Position numbers and translations under genes: made by a program. Source: CAYXPR01 sp964467255 (GTDB lineage Bacteria > Pseudomonadota > Alphaproteobacteria > Rickettsiales > RGZB01). From it: a stretch of DNA of 64,000 nt. The stretch lies in NCBI GenBank assembly GCA_964467255.1, contig CAYXPR010000006.1:1-64000 (forward strand), written 5' to 3'. The notes under the pieces were generated by a model. That model did not search any database, was not told the origin of the DNA, and worked only from the letters and a program-made list of their open reading frames with translations. Positions 31,801-40,960 of the stretch are shown one piece after another (the stretch's first letter is position 1; each line of letters starts with the position of its first letter).

Positions 31801-32796
31801 ATGTCAAAGCTGAAAGACACCGTTGTCATTCTCACACGCCGACTGCCTGAAACAGTCGAGCGCCGCATGGCCGATTTATTTGACGCACGCTTCAATAAAA
31901 CCGACAAGCCCTTCAGCCACGACGACCTCATCAAAGCGGTGAAAAAAGCCGATGTGCTCGTGACCACCATCACTGACACGATTGACGCCGATGTTCTCCG
32001 CAGCGCGGGCCCTTCATTAAAACTGATTGCCAATTTTGGCGTGGGCGTGGACCATATCGACCTGATTGCCGCCAAGAAAAAAGGCATCATGGTGACAAAC
32101 ACCCCCAGTGTGCTCACCGAAGATACGGCAGACATGGCCATGGCGCTAATGCTCGCTGTGCCGCGTCGCCTGCATGAGGGTGAACGTTTAGCACGCTCAG
32201 GAAAATGGAAAGGCTGGGCACCCACGCAAATGCTCGGCACACGCATCTCCGGTAAAAAACTCGGCATTCTCGGCATGGGGCGCATCGGGCAGGCGGTGGC
32301 ACGACGCGCCAAAGGCTTCGGCCTTGCCGTGCATTACCACAACCGCAAGCGTTTGCACCCCAGCATTGAACAGGAACTAAATGCAACGTATCACGCCACG
32401 CTGGATGCCATGCTGCCGGAAATTGATATGCTTTCCATCCACTGCCCTTACACACGCGACACGCATCACTTAATGGATGCCAAGCGCCTCAAGCGCATGA
32501 AGCCCACCGCATACCTTATCAACACCGCGCGCGGTGCGATTATGGATGAGCGCGCACTCATCAAAGCGCTCGAAAAAGGTCAGCTCGCCGGTGCGGGGCT
32601 GGATGTGTATGAGAACGAACCGCTGATTGCACCTGAACTGATTGCGCTTGAAAATGTCGTGCTGGTGCCGCACATGTGCTCTGCCACACATGAAGCACGC
32701 ACCGAAATGGGTGAGAAAGTGCTCATCAACATCACCTGCTTTTTTGATGGCCACCGCCCGCCGCCGGACCGCGTATTGCTGGAAGAAGCATCATGA
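31801..32796 (+). CDS. D-2-hydroxyacid dehydrogenase, glyoxylate/hydroxypyruvate reductase type
   Basis: A 331-residue NAD(P)-dependent dehydrogenase. The Rossmann motif is LGILGMGRIGQAVARRA near residue 157. Catalytic residues sit in LINTARGAIMDE (arginine), LDVYENEP (glutamate) and LVPHMCSATHEAR (histidine). The family reduces glyoxylate or hydroxypyruvate or oxidises D-glycerate; the subfamily resembles alphaproteobacterial D-glycerate dehydrogenase. The stop overlaps by 4 bases the ATG of the next membrane protein gene, so the two are coupled although their functions look unrelated. Confidence 0.9.
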   Translation: MSKLKDTVVILTRRLPETVERRMADLFDARFNKTDKPFSHDDLIKAVKKADVLVTTITDTIDADVLRSAGPSLKLIANFGVGVDHIDLIAAKKKGIMVTNTPSVLTEDTADMAMALMLAVPRRLHEGERLARSGKWKGWAPTQMLGTRISGKKLGILGMGRIGQAVARRAKGFGLAVHYHNRKRLHPSIEQELNATYHATLDAMLPEIDMLSIHCPYTRDTHHLMDAKRLKRMKPTAYLINTARGAIMDERALIKALEKGQLAGAGLDVYENEPLIAPELIALENVVLVPHMCSATHEARTEMGEKVLINITCFFDGHRPPPDRVLLEEAS

Positions 32797-33419
32797 ATTA
32801 CCCCCGCACATCACGCAGTGTTTTCAGGCCGTGGATGTTTGTGGTGCTTGGCGTCGCGATGACTGTCGGCTCTGCTGTGCTCAATAATTTAACATTAGCC
32901 GAGAAAGCCTCGGTGCTCACACAGCTCAGTAGCCAGATTGAAATGCTCGACCAGAAAATTGAGCAGCAATGGCAGCAAACCAAAAGCCTCGAATATGAAG
33001 AGCATACCGGCACGGTTATTCTGCTGTTTGGGGCGCTGACAAAAGAAAAGTCCGCGGCGAGTGAGCCCGTGCAGCTGGCATTGCAGCGCTATGTAGAAAA
33101 AATTCTGCTCTCGGGGCAAGTGCCGAAGGAAAAAGCGGAGGCCATCCGCGCGATGCTGAAGCAGGACGGTTCCACCACCGATGCCCTGAAACAAGTATTC
33201 GACGAGGTGGATAAAAACAGAGTCGAAACTGTGGCGGCCATCAACGCGCTCTACACTGAAAAATTAGCTTTGGAGCAAAAACAAGCGGCTATACAGGAAG
33301 ACATCCGCACGTTTGGTGCGCTGGCGCTGTTTCTTCAGGTAATGGGCCTAATCCTCGTGCTGGCAAAAGACCTCGTGCAGCCCTCTGCAAAAGAATCTCA
33401 CCTTAATTCTATCCTGTAA
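32793..33419 (+). CDS. Membrane protein with central coiled coil
   Basis: A 208-residue protein of unknown function. One membrane helix lies at residues about 13-32 (PWMFVVLGVAMTVGSAVL) and another at about 173-195 (FGALALFLQVMGLILVLA). Between them is a helical, coiled-coil-like region: LTQLSSQIEMLDQKIEQQW and VAAINALYTEKLALEQKQAA. Both ends would be on the same side of the membrane with the coiled coil on the other. It overlaps the dehydrogenase gene start-to-stop by 4 bases, and is convergent with the pseudokinase gene at a distance of 3 bases. I do not recognise a family. Confidence 0.75.
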   Translation: MNYPRTSRSVFRPWMFVVLGVAMTVGSAVLNNLTLAEKASVLTQLSSQIEMLDQKIEQQWQQTKSLEYEEHTGTVILLFGALTKEKSAASEPVQLALQRYVEKILLSGQVPKEKAEAIRAMLKQDGSTTDALKQVFDEVDKNRVETVAAINALYTEKLALEQKQAAIQEDIRTFGALALFLQVMGLILVLAKDLVQPSAKESHLNSIL

Positions 33420-33422
33420 GAA

Positions 33423-35588
33423 CTAATCGATGCGGGCTAAGGCAAGCAGCGTGGTGGCCGCCAGCACTATATAGGAAAACAGCATGGCTGCACGTAAGCC
33501 ATGGTGATACCCGTGGCGTTCTACCAGCACCGGATTTTCCAGCTTCCTGATTTCTTCTTCCATCATACGGTACTGCGCTTTGGCATCAATATACCCGTTA
33601 ATATCGCGCGTAGGATATGTGGGGTCTGAAATCACTTTAAACATGGCGTTTAAATTGCCTTCGCGCGTGGCTTTATCCAGCTTGCTGCGAATTTCACGGC
33701 GGAAACTGTCGCTGTGGAACATCTCCACAAAACTGCCTAAGCGTACGCTCATCCACGCCGCCAACCCTTTTAAGGCCTTGATGCGGCCATGCGACTGCGC
33801 CACCGTTAAAAGCGCCAGCATATTCACCTGCGGATTCTTATTGAGCTCCGGAAAGCGCTGAATGGCTTTGATGCGAATTTCATCCAGTAGATCGATGCGA
33901 TTAGCAATAAATGCTGCAATATGCCGATCCATCGGGTCACTGTCGGGGCGCTTTGTCGCGGCTTTTTCATTTAAGATATTGAGCAACCCTTGCAGGTCGA
34001 CCACGTAGTCATCCACCACCAGCGCGCTCTGGCACGAAAGCGTGGGGTTCATGTCATACAGGCAGCGTTCAATGCCAAAACCAAAGGCCGCTTTGCGTAA
34101 ATACTGTGCTTCTTTGCTGGCCGCCCACGGCACACTGGCAGGCGAGCTATACCCCTCTTGGCTTTGCTGCACTTCCTGCCAGAATTCAATCACACGTTCG
34201 TTAAATACGTCGCCCACGAACTGCACCATTTCGCGGTCACCACGATAAAAACCATAGCTTAGAAATGCGCCAAGGCCATACAAATTGACCGCATAATTTT
34301 TGTAGCGGATGGGGCCATCGGGGTCGAGCAGCATCAACAGCCGCACCATTTTATCATCGGAAATCACGAGATTCGGCGTATTCAGATGTCCAACAAAAAT
34401 GGCTTCTATTTTCTCTGCGGCGGGCGTTTGCTTGATGCTAAGGCGCACCCAGCGCTCTAAATCCGGGGGCTTCACGTGCATTTTTGCTTCAGACCAGTTT
34501 TCAAACATCGCCTGCGCCAAATGTTTACGGCTGTAATATTTTTCACCTTGAAAAACAAAGGGGCTGGTGGTTTCCTTAAATGTTTTAGGCGCACTCACGG
34601 CCGTCGATACTTTTTTACTGAGCCACTCGCTCAGCTGTTCTTCGCCCCAGCGTTCATTGTCTTGGTCTTTAAGCAGTGCGCGGAGCAATTGCTGCAAACG
34701 GCCAGAAAGCTTTGCCTTCTGCTTAATAATTTCAAACACCGTGATATCATACGAACCGTTCTGCATCCGGTGTTCCATAATCTGCTTTTTGGAAAACCCG
34801 CTTAAGGGTTCACGGCCTGAAACCAAATGCGATAACAACACGCCAAGTGCATAATAATCGGCTGATTTATCCTTGCCGCTCTTGGCCACAGGGTGAACCA
34901 GCAAACGGTTAACCGTTTCATAGCCGTTTTTTTGTACGCTGCCTTGGTAGTTGGAGAAAAACTCCGTAAGCCGGAACTGCCGCGTCTCTTCATCAAAATA
35001 CAGTGTATCCGCATTCAGGCTGCCGTGGATAAACCCTTCGCCATGCAAAAGGGTCAGTGCCTCAAACAATGGCGGCAGTAGCAGCTCGGTCAGCGCAGCC
35101 TCTGGGAACGCTGTTTTCTGCTGCACATATTCTGCTGTGCTGATACCCGCCGGTTTTTCTAAAATCACCATATAGCGTGCCACACCGGCAATTTCTATTT
35201 TGCCTTCGTCCACAATGCGCGGCAGCATCGGGTGTTCCTGCTGCTGAATCAGGCGAATCAAATTCATCGGCGCCGGATATTTCGGGTGGAATATCAATCC
35301 GTAAATATCGCGCAGCTTCAATTCTTCCACCTGCTTACGTCCCGTCACGCGGCAGGCTTTCGCAAATTCGGTGGAGAGCTCAGGGATAATATCCTCGTGC
35401 ATCACCTTAAAGCGGCTGTCGATAAAGCCCTCACGCAGCGGGGTCGCTGGCGGGGCCGACGCAGAGGGAGAAGATGGGGAAGGTGTTTCTTTTGTTTCCG
35501 AGGCGCGCTCCGTTACGCCCGAGGATGGCTGGAAAAACGCATCCGTCGCTGTCTTAAAAGACTCTGTTTCGCGGTCAGCAGGACTCAT
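33423..35588 (-). CDS. Tail-anchored membrane pseudokinase
   Basis: A 721-residue protein. After a disordered serine/proline-rich start (about 1-50), residues about 60-330 show a protein-kinase-like fold: VILEKPAGISTAEYV (hinge region), then FIHGSLNADTLYFDE in place of the catalytic loop and RLTEFFSNY in place of DFG. The catalytic aspartate is a serine and the metal-binding aspartate is missing, so it is predicted inactive. DYYALGVLLSHLVSGREPL corresponds to the conserved F helix. Residues about 330-690 are helical with no known domain. A single helix (LFSYIVLAATTLLAL) close to the end anchors it. Start at 35588 has AGGTAG ahead. Confidence 0.78.
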   Translation of the reverse strand: MSPADRETESFKTATDAFFQPSSGVTERASETKETPSPSSPSASAPPATPLREGFIDSRFKVMHEDIIPELSTEFAKACRVTGRKQVEELKLRDIYGLIFHPKYPAPMNLIRLIQQQEHPMLPRIVDEGKIEIAGVARYMVILEKPAGISTAEYVQQKTAFPEAALTELLLPPLFEALTLLHGEGFIHGSLNADTLYFDEETRQFRLTEFFSNYQGSVQKNGYETVNRLLVHPVAKSGKDKSADYYALGVLLSHLVSGREPLSGFSKKQIMEHRMQNGSYDITVFEIIKQKAKLSGRLQQLLRALLKDQDNERWGEEQLSEWLSKKVSTAVSAPKTFKETTSPFVFQGEKYYSRKHLAQAMFENWSEAKMHVKPPDLERWVRLSIKQTPAAEKIEAIFVGHLNTPNLVISDDKMVRLLMLLDPDGPIRYKNYAVNLYGLGAFLSYGFYRGDREMVQFVGDVFNERVIEFWQEVQQSQEGYSSPASVPWAASKEAQYLRKAAFGFGIERCLYDMNPTLSCQSALVVDDYVVDLQGLLNILNEKAATKRPDSDPMDRHIAAFIANRIDLLDEIRIKAIQRFPELNKNPQVNMLALLTVAQSHGRIKALKGLAAWMSVRLGSFVEMFHSDSFRREIRSKLDKATREGNLNAMFKVISDPTYPTRDINGYIDAKAQYRMMEEEIRKLENPVLVERHGYHHGLRAAMLFSYIVLAATTLLALARID

Positions 35589-35675
35589 CTTACTACCTGT
35601 AAGTTTCCAAGAGGGCATTACCTTGCCCTACACTCAAAATACAGGAATTTAACCCAAAAGAAAATGAGTTTCAGC

Positions 35676-36968
35676 CTAGAAGGAGAATGGGTTGCGCACC
35701 AGAATGGTATCTTCGCGCTCAGGGCTGGTGGAAAGAATGTCCACCGGCGCCTCAATCAGCTCCTCAATCCGGCGGATATATTTGATGGCGGCGGCGGGTA
35801 AATCCTTATAGCTGCGCGCGCCTGCGGTGCTTTCTTTCCAGCCTTCGCAGGTTTCATATATCGGCTCCAGACCCGCCTGCACTTTCATCGAGGCGGGGAA
35901 ATAGTCATATTTCTTGCCCTTGTAGGTGTAACCCACGCAGATTTTAAGGGTTTCAAACCCATCCAGCACGTCCAGCTTGGTCAGCGCGATACCGTTCAAG
36001 CCTGCAATTTTCACCGATTGGCGCACCAGCACAGCATCAAACCAGCCGCAGCGGCGCTTACGGCCCGTCACCGTGCCGAATTCGCGGCCACGTTTGCCGA
36101 GGCGTTCGCCATGCTCATTATCCTGCTCGGTGGGGAATGGTCCCTCGCCCACGCGGGTGGTATAGGCCTTGGTGATGCCCAGCACATACTGGATGCTGCC
36201 CACCTTCAGGCCAGAGCCATTGAAAGCCGAACCCGTCACCGTATTGGATGAGGTCACATAAGGGTATGTGCCGTGGTCTACATCCAGCAAAAAGCCCTGC
36301 GCGCCTTCAAATAAAATGCGCTTGCCCTGCTGATTCAGCTCATCGAGAACTTTCCATGCTGGCTTCACGAAAGGCAGCAATTTATCGCGCACATCGTTCA
36401 GCACATCCATCACTTCAGATTTCTTGATTTCCGGCGCACCAAGGCCACGGCGCAGCGCATTATGGTGCACCAGCAACGCATCCACGCGGGTGTTCAGCAC
36501 ATCGTCATCCGCCAAGTCGCACATGCGCACCGCACGGCGGCCCACTTTATCTTCATAGGCGGGGCCAATGCCTCGACCCGTCGTGCCAATTTTGGCGCTG
36601 CCACGGCTGGCTTCCGCCGCCGTGTCCAGCTGGCTGTGCACGGGCAGAATGAGGGCGGCATTTTCCGCCACAATCAGGTTATCGGGCGTAATCTCTACGC
36701 CCTTACTGCGGATGGATTCAATTTCGTTCAGCAGCGCAATCGGGTCAATCACCACGCCATTGCCAATGACCGATATTTTACCGGGGCGCACCACGCCCGA
36801 TGGCAGCAGAGAGAGTTTGAACACCTCGCCGTCAATCACCAGCGTGTGACCGGCGTTGTGCCCGCCCTGAAAGCGCACGATGACGTCTGCCTTTTCGGAA
36901 AGCCAGTCAACAATCTTGCCTTTGCCTTCATCACCCCACTGGGAGCCAATTACGGCGACATTCGTCAT
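35676..36968 (-). CDS. purA: Adenylosuccinate synthetase
   Basis: A 430-residue PurA joining IMP and aspartate with GTP to give adenylosuccinate, the first step from IMP to AMP. The start region VAVIGSQWGDEGKGKIVDWL holds the catalytic aspartate, with the catalytic histidine in GGHNAGHTLV. The GTGRGIGPAYEDK, VTSSNTVTG and TRVGEGPFPTE segments are all standard. I chose the ATG at 36968; a longer in-frame opening to 37271 crosses the divergent hflX gene and is not PurA-like. It has GGAG 8 bases ahead of the ATG. Length is normal. Confidence 0.98.
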   Translation of the reverse strand: MTNVAVIGSQWGDEGKGKIVDWLSEKADVIVRFQGGHNAGHTLVIDGEVFKLSLLPSGVVRPGKISVIGNGVVIDPIALLNEIESIRSKGVEITPDNLIVAENAALILPVHSQLDTAAEASRGSAKIGTTGRGIGPAYEDKVGRRAVRMCDLADDDVLNTRVDALLVHHNALRRGLGAPEIKKSEVMDVLNDVRDKLLPFVKPAWKVLDELNQQGKRILFEGAQGFLLDVDHGTYPYVTSSNTVTGSAFNGSGLKVGSIQYVLGITKAYTTRVGEGPFPTEQDNEHGERLGKRGREFGTVTGRKRRCGWFDAVLVRQSVKIAGLNGIALTKLDVLDGFETLKICVGYTYKGKKYDYFPASMKVQAGLEPIYETCEGWKESTAGARSYKDLPAAAIKYIRRIEELIEAPVDILSTSPEREDTILVRNPFSF

Positions 36969-37022
36969 GGTATCTATCTCCAATTGCAAAAAGACATAAA
37001 GCGGCGGGACTATACTGATTTT

Positions 37023-37050
37023 TTGCCCCCAAGGTCTAGGAAAATATGCT
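37023..37050 (+). promoter_or_regulatory. Possible promoter of hflX
   Basis: TTGCCC at 37023-37028 and TATGCT at 37045-37050 with 16 bases between, about 30 bases ahead of the hflX start, in the gap shared with divergent purA. Confidence 0.4.
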
Positions 37051-37080
37051 AGATTCCGGTCAATTGAGGAAATCACACGC

Positions 37081-38385
37081 ATGACAGACCACCAAAACAC
37101 GCAAACCGTCGGTGCCCGCACCCTTATTCTACACCCGCACAGCAAGCTGAAGGCGCCTTCCTTGCGCAGTCCGGAACACCGGCTAGAAGAAGCCAAATCC
37201 CTTGTGTTGGCGATTGAGCTGGATGTCGGCGGGGCGTTTTTGGTGCCCTTAAGCCGCATCACCCCCGCCACCTATATCGGCAGTGGCAAAGTAAAGGAAA
37301 TGGCGGACTATGTGAGGGCCAACGACATCACCCTCACGGTGATGGATTGCCATCTTTCGCCCATTCAGCAGCGCAACCTGGAACAAGAAATGGGCTGCAA
37401 GGTCATTGACCGCACCGCCCTGATTCTCGAGATTTTCGGCGCCAGAGCCCGCACCAAAGAGGGCGTGCTGCAGGTCGAACTGGCCGCGCTGGAATACCAA
37501 AAAAGCCGCCTCGTGCGGAGCTGGACGCACCTTGAGCGCCAACGCGGGGGCTTCGGCTTTACCGGCGGCCCTGGTGAAACCCAGATTGAAGTCGACCGCC
37601 GCATGATCCGTGACCGCATCGCCAAAATCAAAGGCGAGCTGGAGGTGGTAAGCCGCACCCGCTCGCTGCACCGCAAAAACCGCGAGGCCGTGCCTTACCC
37701 TGTGGTGGCGCTGGTGGGTTATACCAACGCCGGAAAATCCACGCTGTTTAACCGCCTTACCGGCGAAAATGTATTCGTGAAAAACCTGCTGTTTGCCACG
37801 CTGGACCCAACCATGCGCATCCTCGCGCTGCCTTCCGGCAACAAGGTTATTTTGTCCGACACGGTGGGTTTTATTTCTGACCTGCCGACGCAGCTCGTGG
37901 CCGCTTTCCGCGCCACGCTTGAAGAAGTGGTAGAGGCGGATTTGCTACTGCATGTGCGCGACATCGCCAGCCCGGATTCCGACGCCCAGCGGCAGGATGT
38001 GCTGCATGTGCTGACCGAATTGGGGCTCGAGGAAAAAATCAAAACCTCGCTCTACGAAGTGTGGAATAAAATCGACCTGTTGGATGAAGGGCAAAAACAG
38101 CGCGGCAGGGGTGAGCAGCGCATCCCGGTCTCTGCCGTCACTGGCGAGGGGATTCCTGAACTTTTGGCAGAAATTGACCGCTTTATCAGTGTCGGCAGCC
38201 GCGTGATTACCATTAGCGTCCCTGCGGCCGAGGGCAAGCTGGTGGCATGGGTCTTCGCCAATGGCAAAAATGTGATACAAAACCGCAAGGCTGATACGCT
38301 GAAGCTCACCTGCCTGATGACCGAAGAAGACATCGCCCGCTTCCAAAAAATGAGCGCGGGTAAGGCCAAAATCACCCCTAAATAG
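37081..38385 (+). CDS. hflX: Ribosome-associated GTPase HflX
   Basis: A 434-residue HflX, which binds 50S subunits and rescues stalled ribosomes under stress. The N-terminal HflX domain has TYIGSGKVKEMADYV and DRTALILEIFGARARTKEG, the linker helices QVELAALEYQKSRL and RGGFGFTGGPGETQIE. The G domain shows G1 VALVGYTNAGKSTLFN, G3 DTVGFISDLP and G4 NKID. Length is normal. GAGGAA lies well placed before the ATG. In many Proteobacteria hflX follows hfq; no hfq is seen here. Confidence 0.96.
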   Translation: MTDHQNTQTVGARTLILHPHSKLKAPSLRSPEHRLEEAKSLVLAIELDVGGAFLVPLSRITPATYIGSGKVKEMADYVRANDITLTVMDCHLSPIQQRNLEQEMGCKVIDRTALILEIFGARARTKEGVLQVELAALEYQKSRLVRSWTHLERQRGGFGFTGGPGETQIEVDRRMIRDRIAKIKGELEVVSRTRSLHRKNREAVPYPVVALVGYTNAGKSTLFNRLTGENVFVKNLLFATLDPTMRILALPSGNKVILSDTVGFISDLPTQLVAAFRATLEEVVEADLLLHVRDIASPDSDAQRQDVLHVLTELGLEEKIKTSLYEVWNKIDLLDEGQKQRGRGEQRIPVSAVTGEGIPELLAEIDRFISVGSRVITISVPAAEGKLVAWVFANGKNVIQNRKADTLKLTCLMTEEDIARFQKMSAGKAKITPK

Positions 38386-38444
38386 GCACTTTATCCGCTG
38401 CAAAGCCTGTGCTATGGTGCCTGCCCTTAGAATTTTTAAGCAGT

Positions 38445-39146
38445 ATGATTATGGCGCTTTCAGAAGATATTTTAACCAGCCGGCCCGACATCGACCTTCA
38501 GCCACCTGATGGCGAGAAGAAGGTGCTGATGCATTCGTGCTGCGCGCCCTGCTCGGGTGAGCTGATTGAAGCGATGGTCAAAAGCGGCATCGACCTCACC
38601 ATCTTTTTTTACAATCCGAACATTCACCCGAAGAAAGAATACGAGATTCGTAAAAACGAAAACATCCGCTATGCCGAAAAACTCGGCATTCCGTTCGTAG
38701 ACGCAGATTACGATGTGCAAAATTGGTTCGCCCGCGCCAAAGGCATGGAATACGAACCCGAAAAAGGCAAACGCTGCACCATGTGCTTTGACATGCGTTT
38801 TGAACGCACGGCACTGCACGCTCATGAACATGGGTTTAAGGTCATCACCAGCAGCCTCGGCATCAGCCGCTGGAAAGACATGGACCAGATTAATGACTCC
38901 GGCACACGCGCCGCAGGCCATTATGACGGTGTGGTGTACTGGACGTATAACTGGCGCAAAGAAGGCGGCGGGGTACGCATGTATGACATCGCCAAACGCG
39001 AGAATTTTTATAAACAGGAATATTGCGGCTGCATTTATTCCTTACGCGACACCAACAATTGGCGTGAAAAAAACAGCCGCGAAAAAATCAAAATCGGCGA
39101 AGAGTTTTACACACAAAAACTCGAAGAATCCCCGCCGCAATCATAA
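38445..39146 (+). CDS. queH: Epoxyqueuosine reductase QueH
   Basis: About 233 residues matching QueH (formerly DUF208), which reduces epoxyqueuosine to queuosine in tRNA and replaces the unrelated QueG. Metal-binding cysteines are in MHSCCAPCSGELIEAM, KRCTMCFDMR and EYCGCIYSLRD; ITSSLGISRWKDMDQIN is also typical. An ATG at 38451 is nearly as likely as the start, since neither has a strong ribosome-binding site. Together with queC and queE at 23.6-25 kb it shows a queuosine route in this organism. Confidence 0.93.
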   Translation: MIMALSEDILTSRPDIDLQPPDGEKKVLMHSCCAPCSGELIEAMVKSGIDLTIFFYNPNIHPKKEYEIRKNENIRYAEKLGIPFVDADYDVQNWFARAKGMEYEPEKGKRCTMCFDMRFERTALHAHEHGFKVITSSLGISRWKDMDQINDSGTRAAGHYDGVVYWTYNWRKEGGGVRMYDIAKRENFYKQEYCGCIYSLRDTNNWREKNSREKIKIGEEFYTQKLEESPPQS

Positions 39147-39158
39147 GGAATTTTGCCG

Positions 39159-39428
39159 ATGGCTATCAACCCGGAAATTTTTGGCAGCATCGGCGGGATG
39201 CTCACCACCATCTGTTTTATTCCGCAAGCTATCAAGCTCATCCGCACCCGCCACACGGAAGGCGTGTCGGTGCTCATGTATGCTATTTTCACACTCGGGG
39301 TTTTATTCTGGCTGGTCTATGGCCTTATGCTGAACAGCAGGCCGATGATTATCGCCAACAGCGTTACGCTGGCGCTTTCAGCCACTATTTTGGTGGTTCT
39401 TGTGAAGGAATATTTCCGGAAGCGCTAA
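39159..39428 (+). CDS. SemiSWEET-family small transporter
   Basis: An 89-residue protein with three membrane helices, matching SemiSWEET sugar transporters (PQ-loop/MtN3 fold). The signature is ICFIPQAIKLIRTRHTEGVS, with the proline-glutamine pair after helix 1, followed by FWLVYGLML and a third helix. These dimerise to carry sugars through the inner membrane; the substrate here is unknown. The ATG at 39159 has AAGGAA 8 bases ahead, 12 bases after the queH stop. It is convergent with the pilin-like gene. Confidence 0.88.
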   Translation: MAINPEIFGSIGGMLTTICFIPQAIKLIRTRHTEGVSVLMYAIFTLGVLFWLVYGLMLNSRPMIIANSVTLALSATILVVLVKEYFRKR

Positions 39429-39434
39429 CGACGC

Positions 39435-40148
39435 TTACAGCTGGTTATCCAGCTGGAATTGCACGAAGCAGCGCGCCACTCGCTCGGTGAAATTATATTC
39501 ACCCTGAGCATTTTTGCACAAGGTCGCCGTTGTCCGGTTATTGGCACGCACGCGGCCCACATCGGCATTGCCGTCATCCAGCTTCAGGTCGATATTCATT
39601 GCGTCTTCGGGGCGCAGAATCGGGTCATTATTTACGCCCGCGCCAGTCGCCGCGCCAAATCCGAAGAAATTGCCAAAGCCTGCTTCAAAGTCTACATAAT
39701 ACCCACCGCCTGGCATTTTCGAGGCCGGCACGTTATCGCCAATCACAGCGTTTCCGCCAATGCCTGACATTTCGCTCGCAGAAAGCATTCTCGCCAATTG
39801 CAGGTGGCGCCATGCCATTGCACCTTCGCCGTTGGCCCATTCAATACGCTCATCGCCATTACCATCACAGGCACCGCAATTAAAATTCTCATCGGCATCA
39901 GTCATGTCGCCTGGCAGATCACCATATTTATCAAAGAAGCGCACAAAGCCACTACGATGGTCTTCAATTTCACCCATCACGGCGCGCAATTTACCAGCTT
40001 TGGAAAGGTTTTTCCCTGCGAGCACACTCGCCAGCAGCAGTGCAATAATCACGATACCAATCGCGAGCTCCACCAACGTGATGCCGGCTTGGTGGGTGCG
40101 GCGCATATTTTGGGTAGCGGTGTGTTGCGTCATGGCCTGTTCCTGCAT
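39435..40148 (-). CDS. Type IV pilin-like/pseudopilin protein
   Basis: A 237-residue protein with a prepilin-type N-terminus: a 22-residue leader, then GITLVELAIGIVIIALLLAS, the hydrophobic helix with glutamate at mature position 5. The rest contains a DKYGDLPGDMTDADENF segment typical of Alphaproteobacteria pilin-like proteins, then CGACDGNGDERIEW, a loop with the D-x-N-x-D pattern of calcium sites and two cysteines. A second cysteine pair lies near the C-terminus. No other pilus genes are in the window, so whether it forms a pilus, a pseudopilus or a secreted filament is unknown. AAGGAA sits 7 bases before the ATG. Confidence 0.8.
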   Translation of the reverse strand: MQEQAMTQHTATQNMRRTHQAGITLVELAIGIVIIALLLASVLAGKNLSKAGKLRAVMGEIEDHRSGFVRFFDKYGDLPGDMTDADENFNCGACDGNGDERIEWANGEGAMAWRHLQLARMLSASEMSGIGGNAVIGDNVPASKMPGGGYYVDFEAGFGNFFGFGAATGAGVNNDPILRPEDAMNIDLKLDDGNADVGRVRANNRTTATLCKNAQGEYNFTERVARCFVQFQLDNQL

Positions 40149-40259
40149 GTGATATTTCCTTTAAGTCTATACTACACGAAAGCTAGTAAAAAAAAGGTTA
40201 AGAAACAAAAGCTTCGGTTTTTAATCCTACACCTGAAAATATACCGTGGCTATGGTTTA

Positions 40260-40958
40260 TTATTGCCGGATATATTCAAGAAAAACAGGCACTTTGCCTT
40301 GCTTGCGCGCCTTGGTTTCATAGCGGGTGGGCACATGTTGCGCAAAGGGCTGCCAGCTTTCAGGCCCTTTTGCGGGCCATACAAAATCTGTGTTTGGCAG
40401 CATTTGGCAAAATATCCAGCGCAAATATTCCATATGGTCGGTGGCGATGCGCAAAAATCCGCCGCGGCGGATAAGCCGTGCCAGCAGCACTAACGTCGCC
40501 GGATTAATAATGCGGCGCTTATGATGGCGTGATTTCGGCCACGGGTCGGGGAACAAAATATACACGCCATCAAGGCTGTTATCAGGCAGTGCCTCAAGCA
40601 ACAGCCGCGCATCGTCCATAAATAATTTTACGTTGGAGAGCTGTTCGTTGTGTATGTGCTGCAGGCATTTCGCGATGCCGTTGGTGAACACTTCGCAGCC
40701 AATAAACCCTGCGGTTTTTTCCTGCGCGGCGCGACCTGCCAAATGTTCGCCGCCGCCATAGCCGATTTCGAGGTATATTTTTTCTGCCTCTGGAAAAAGC
40801 GCTGCAGGTTTTATGTTTCCACTCGCGGGAATGCTGATTTCAATTTCTGGCAGCAACGTGTCGAATAGCTCTTTCTGCGTAGGTTTAATGCCACGCACCT
40901 GCCGCCGCCCAAACGAGGCGAGATATTTCGGCACTTCCTGTTGCGGTGCTTTTGGCAC
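40260..40958 (-). CDS. trmB: tRNA (guanine-N7)-methyltransferase
   Basis: A 232-residue TrmB, methylating G46 of tRNA with SAM. The SAM motif is IYLEIGYGGGEHLAGRA, and FPDPWPKSRHHKRRI is the diagnostic catalytic segment, with the tRNA-binding C-terminal TRYETKARKQGK. The N-terminal GRRQVRGIKPTQKELFDTLL is typical of Alphaproteobacteria. It starts 2 bases after the metK stop; the metK-trmB order is a known alphaproteobacterial pairing linking SAM supply to a SAM user. Confidence 0.96.
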   Translation of the reverse strand: MPKAPQQEVPKYLASFGRRQVRGIKPTQKELFDTLLPEIEISIPASGNIKPAALFPEAEKIYLEIGYGGGEHLAGRAAQEKTAGFIGCEVFTNGIAKCLQHIHNEQLSNVKLFMDDARLLLEALPDNSLDGVYILFPDPWPKSRHHKRRIINPATLVLLARLIRRGGFLRIATDHMEYLRWIFCQMLPNTDFVWPAKGPESWQPFAQHVPTRYETKARKQGKVPVFLEYIRQ

Positions 40959-40960
40959 GC

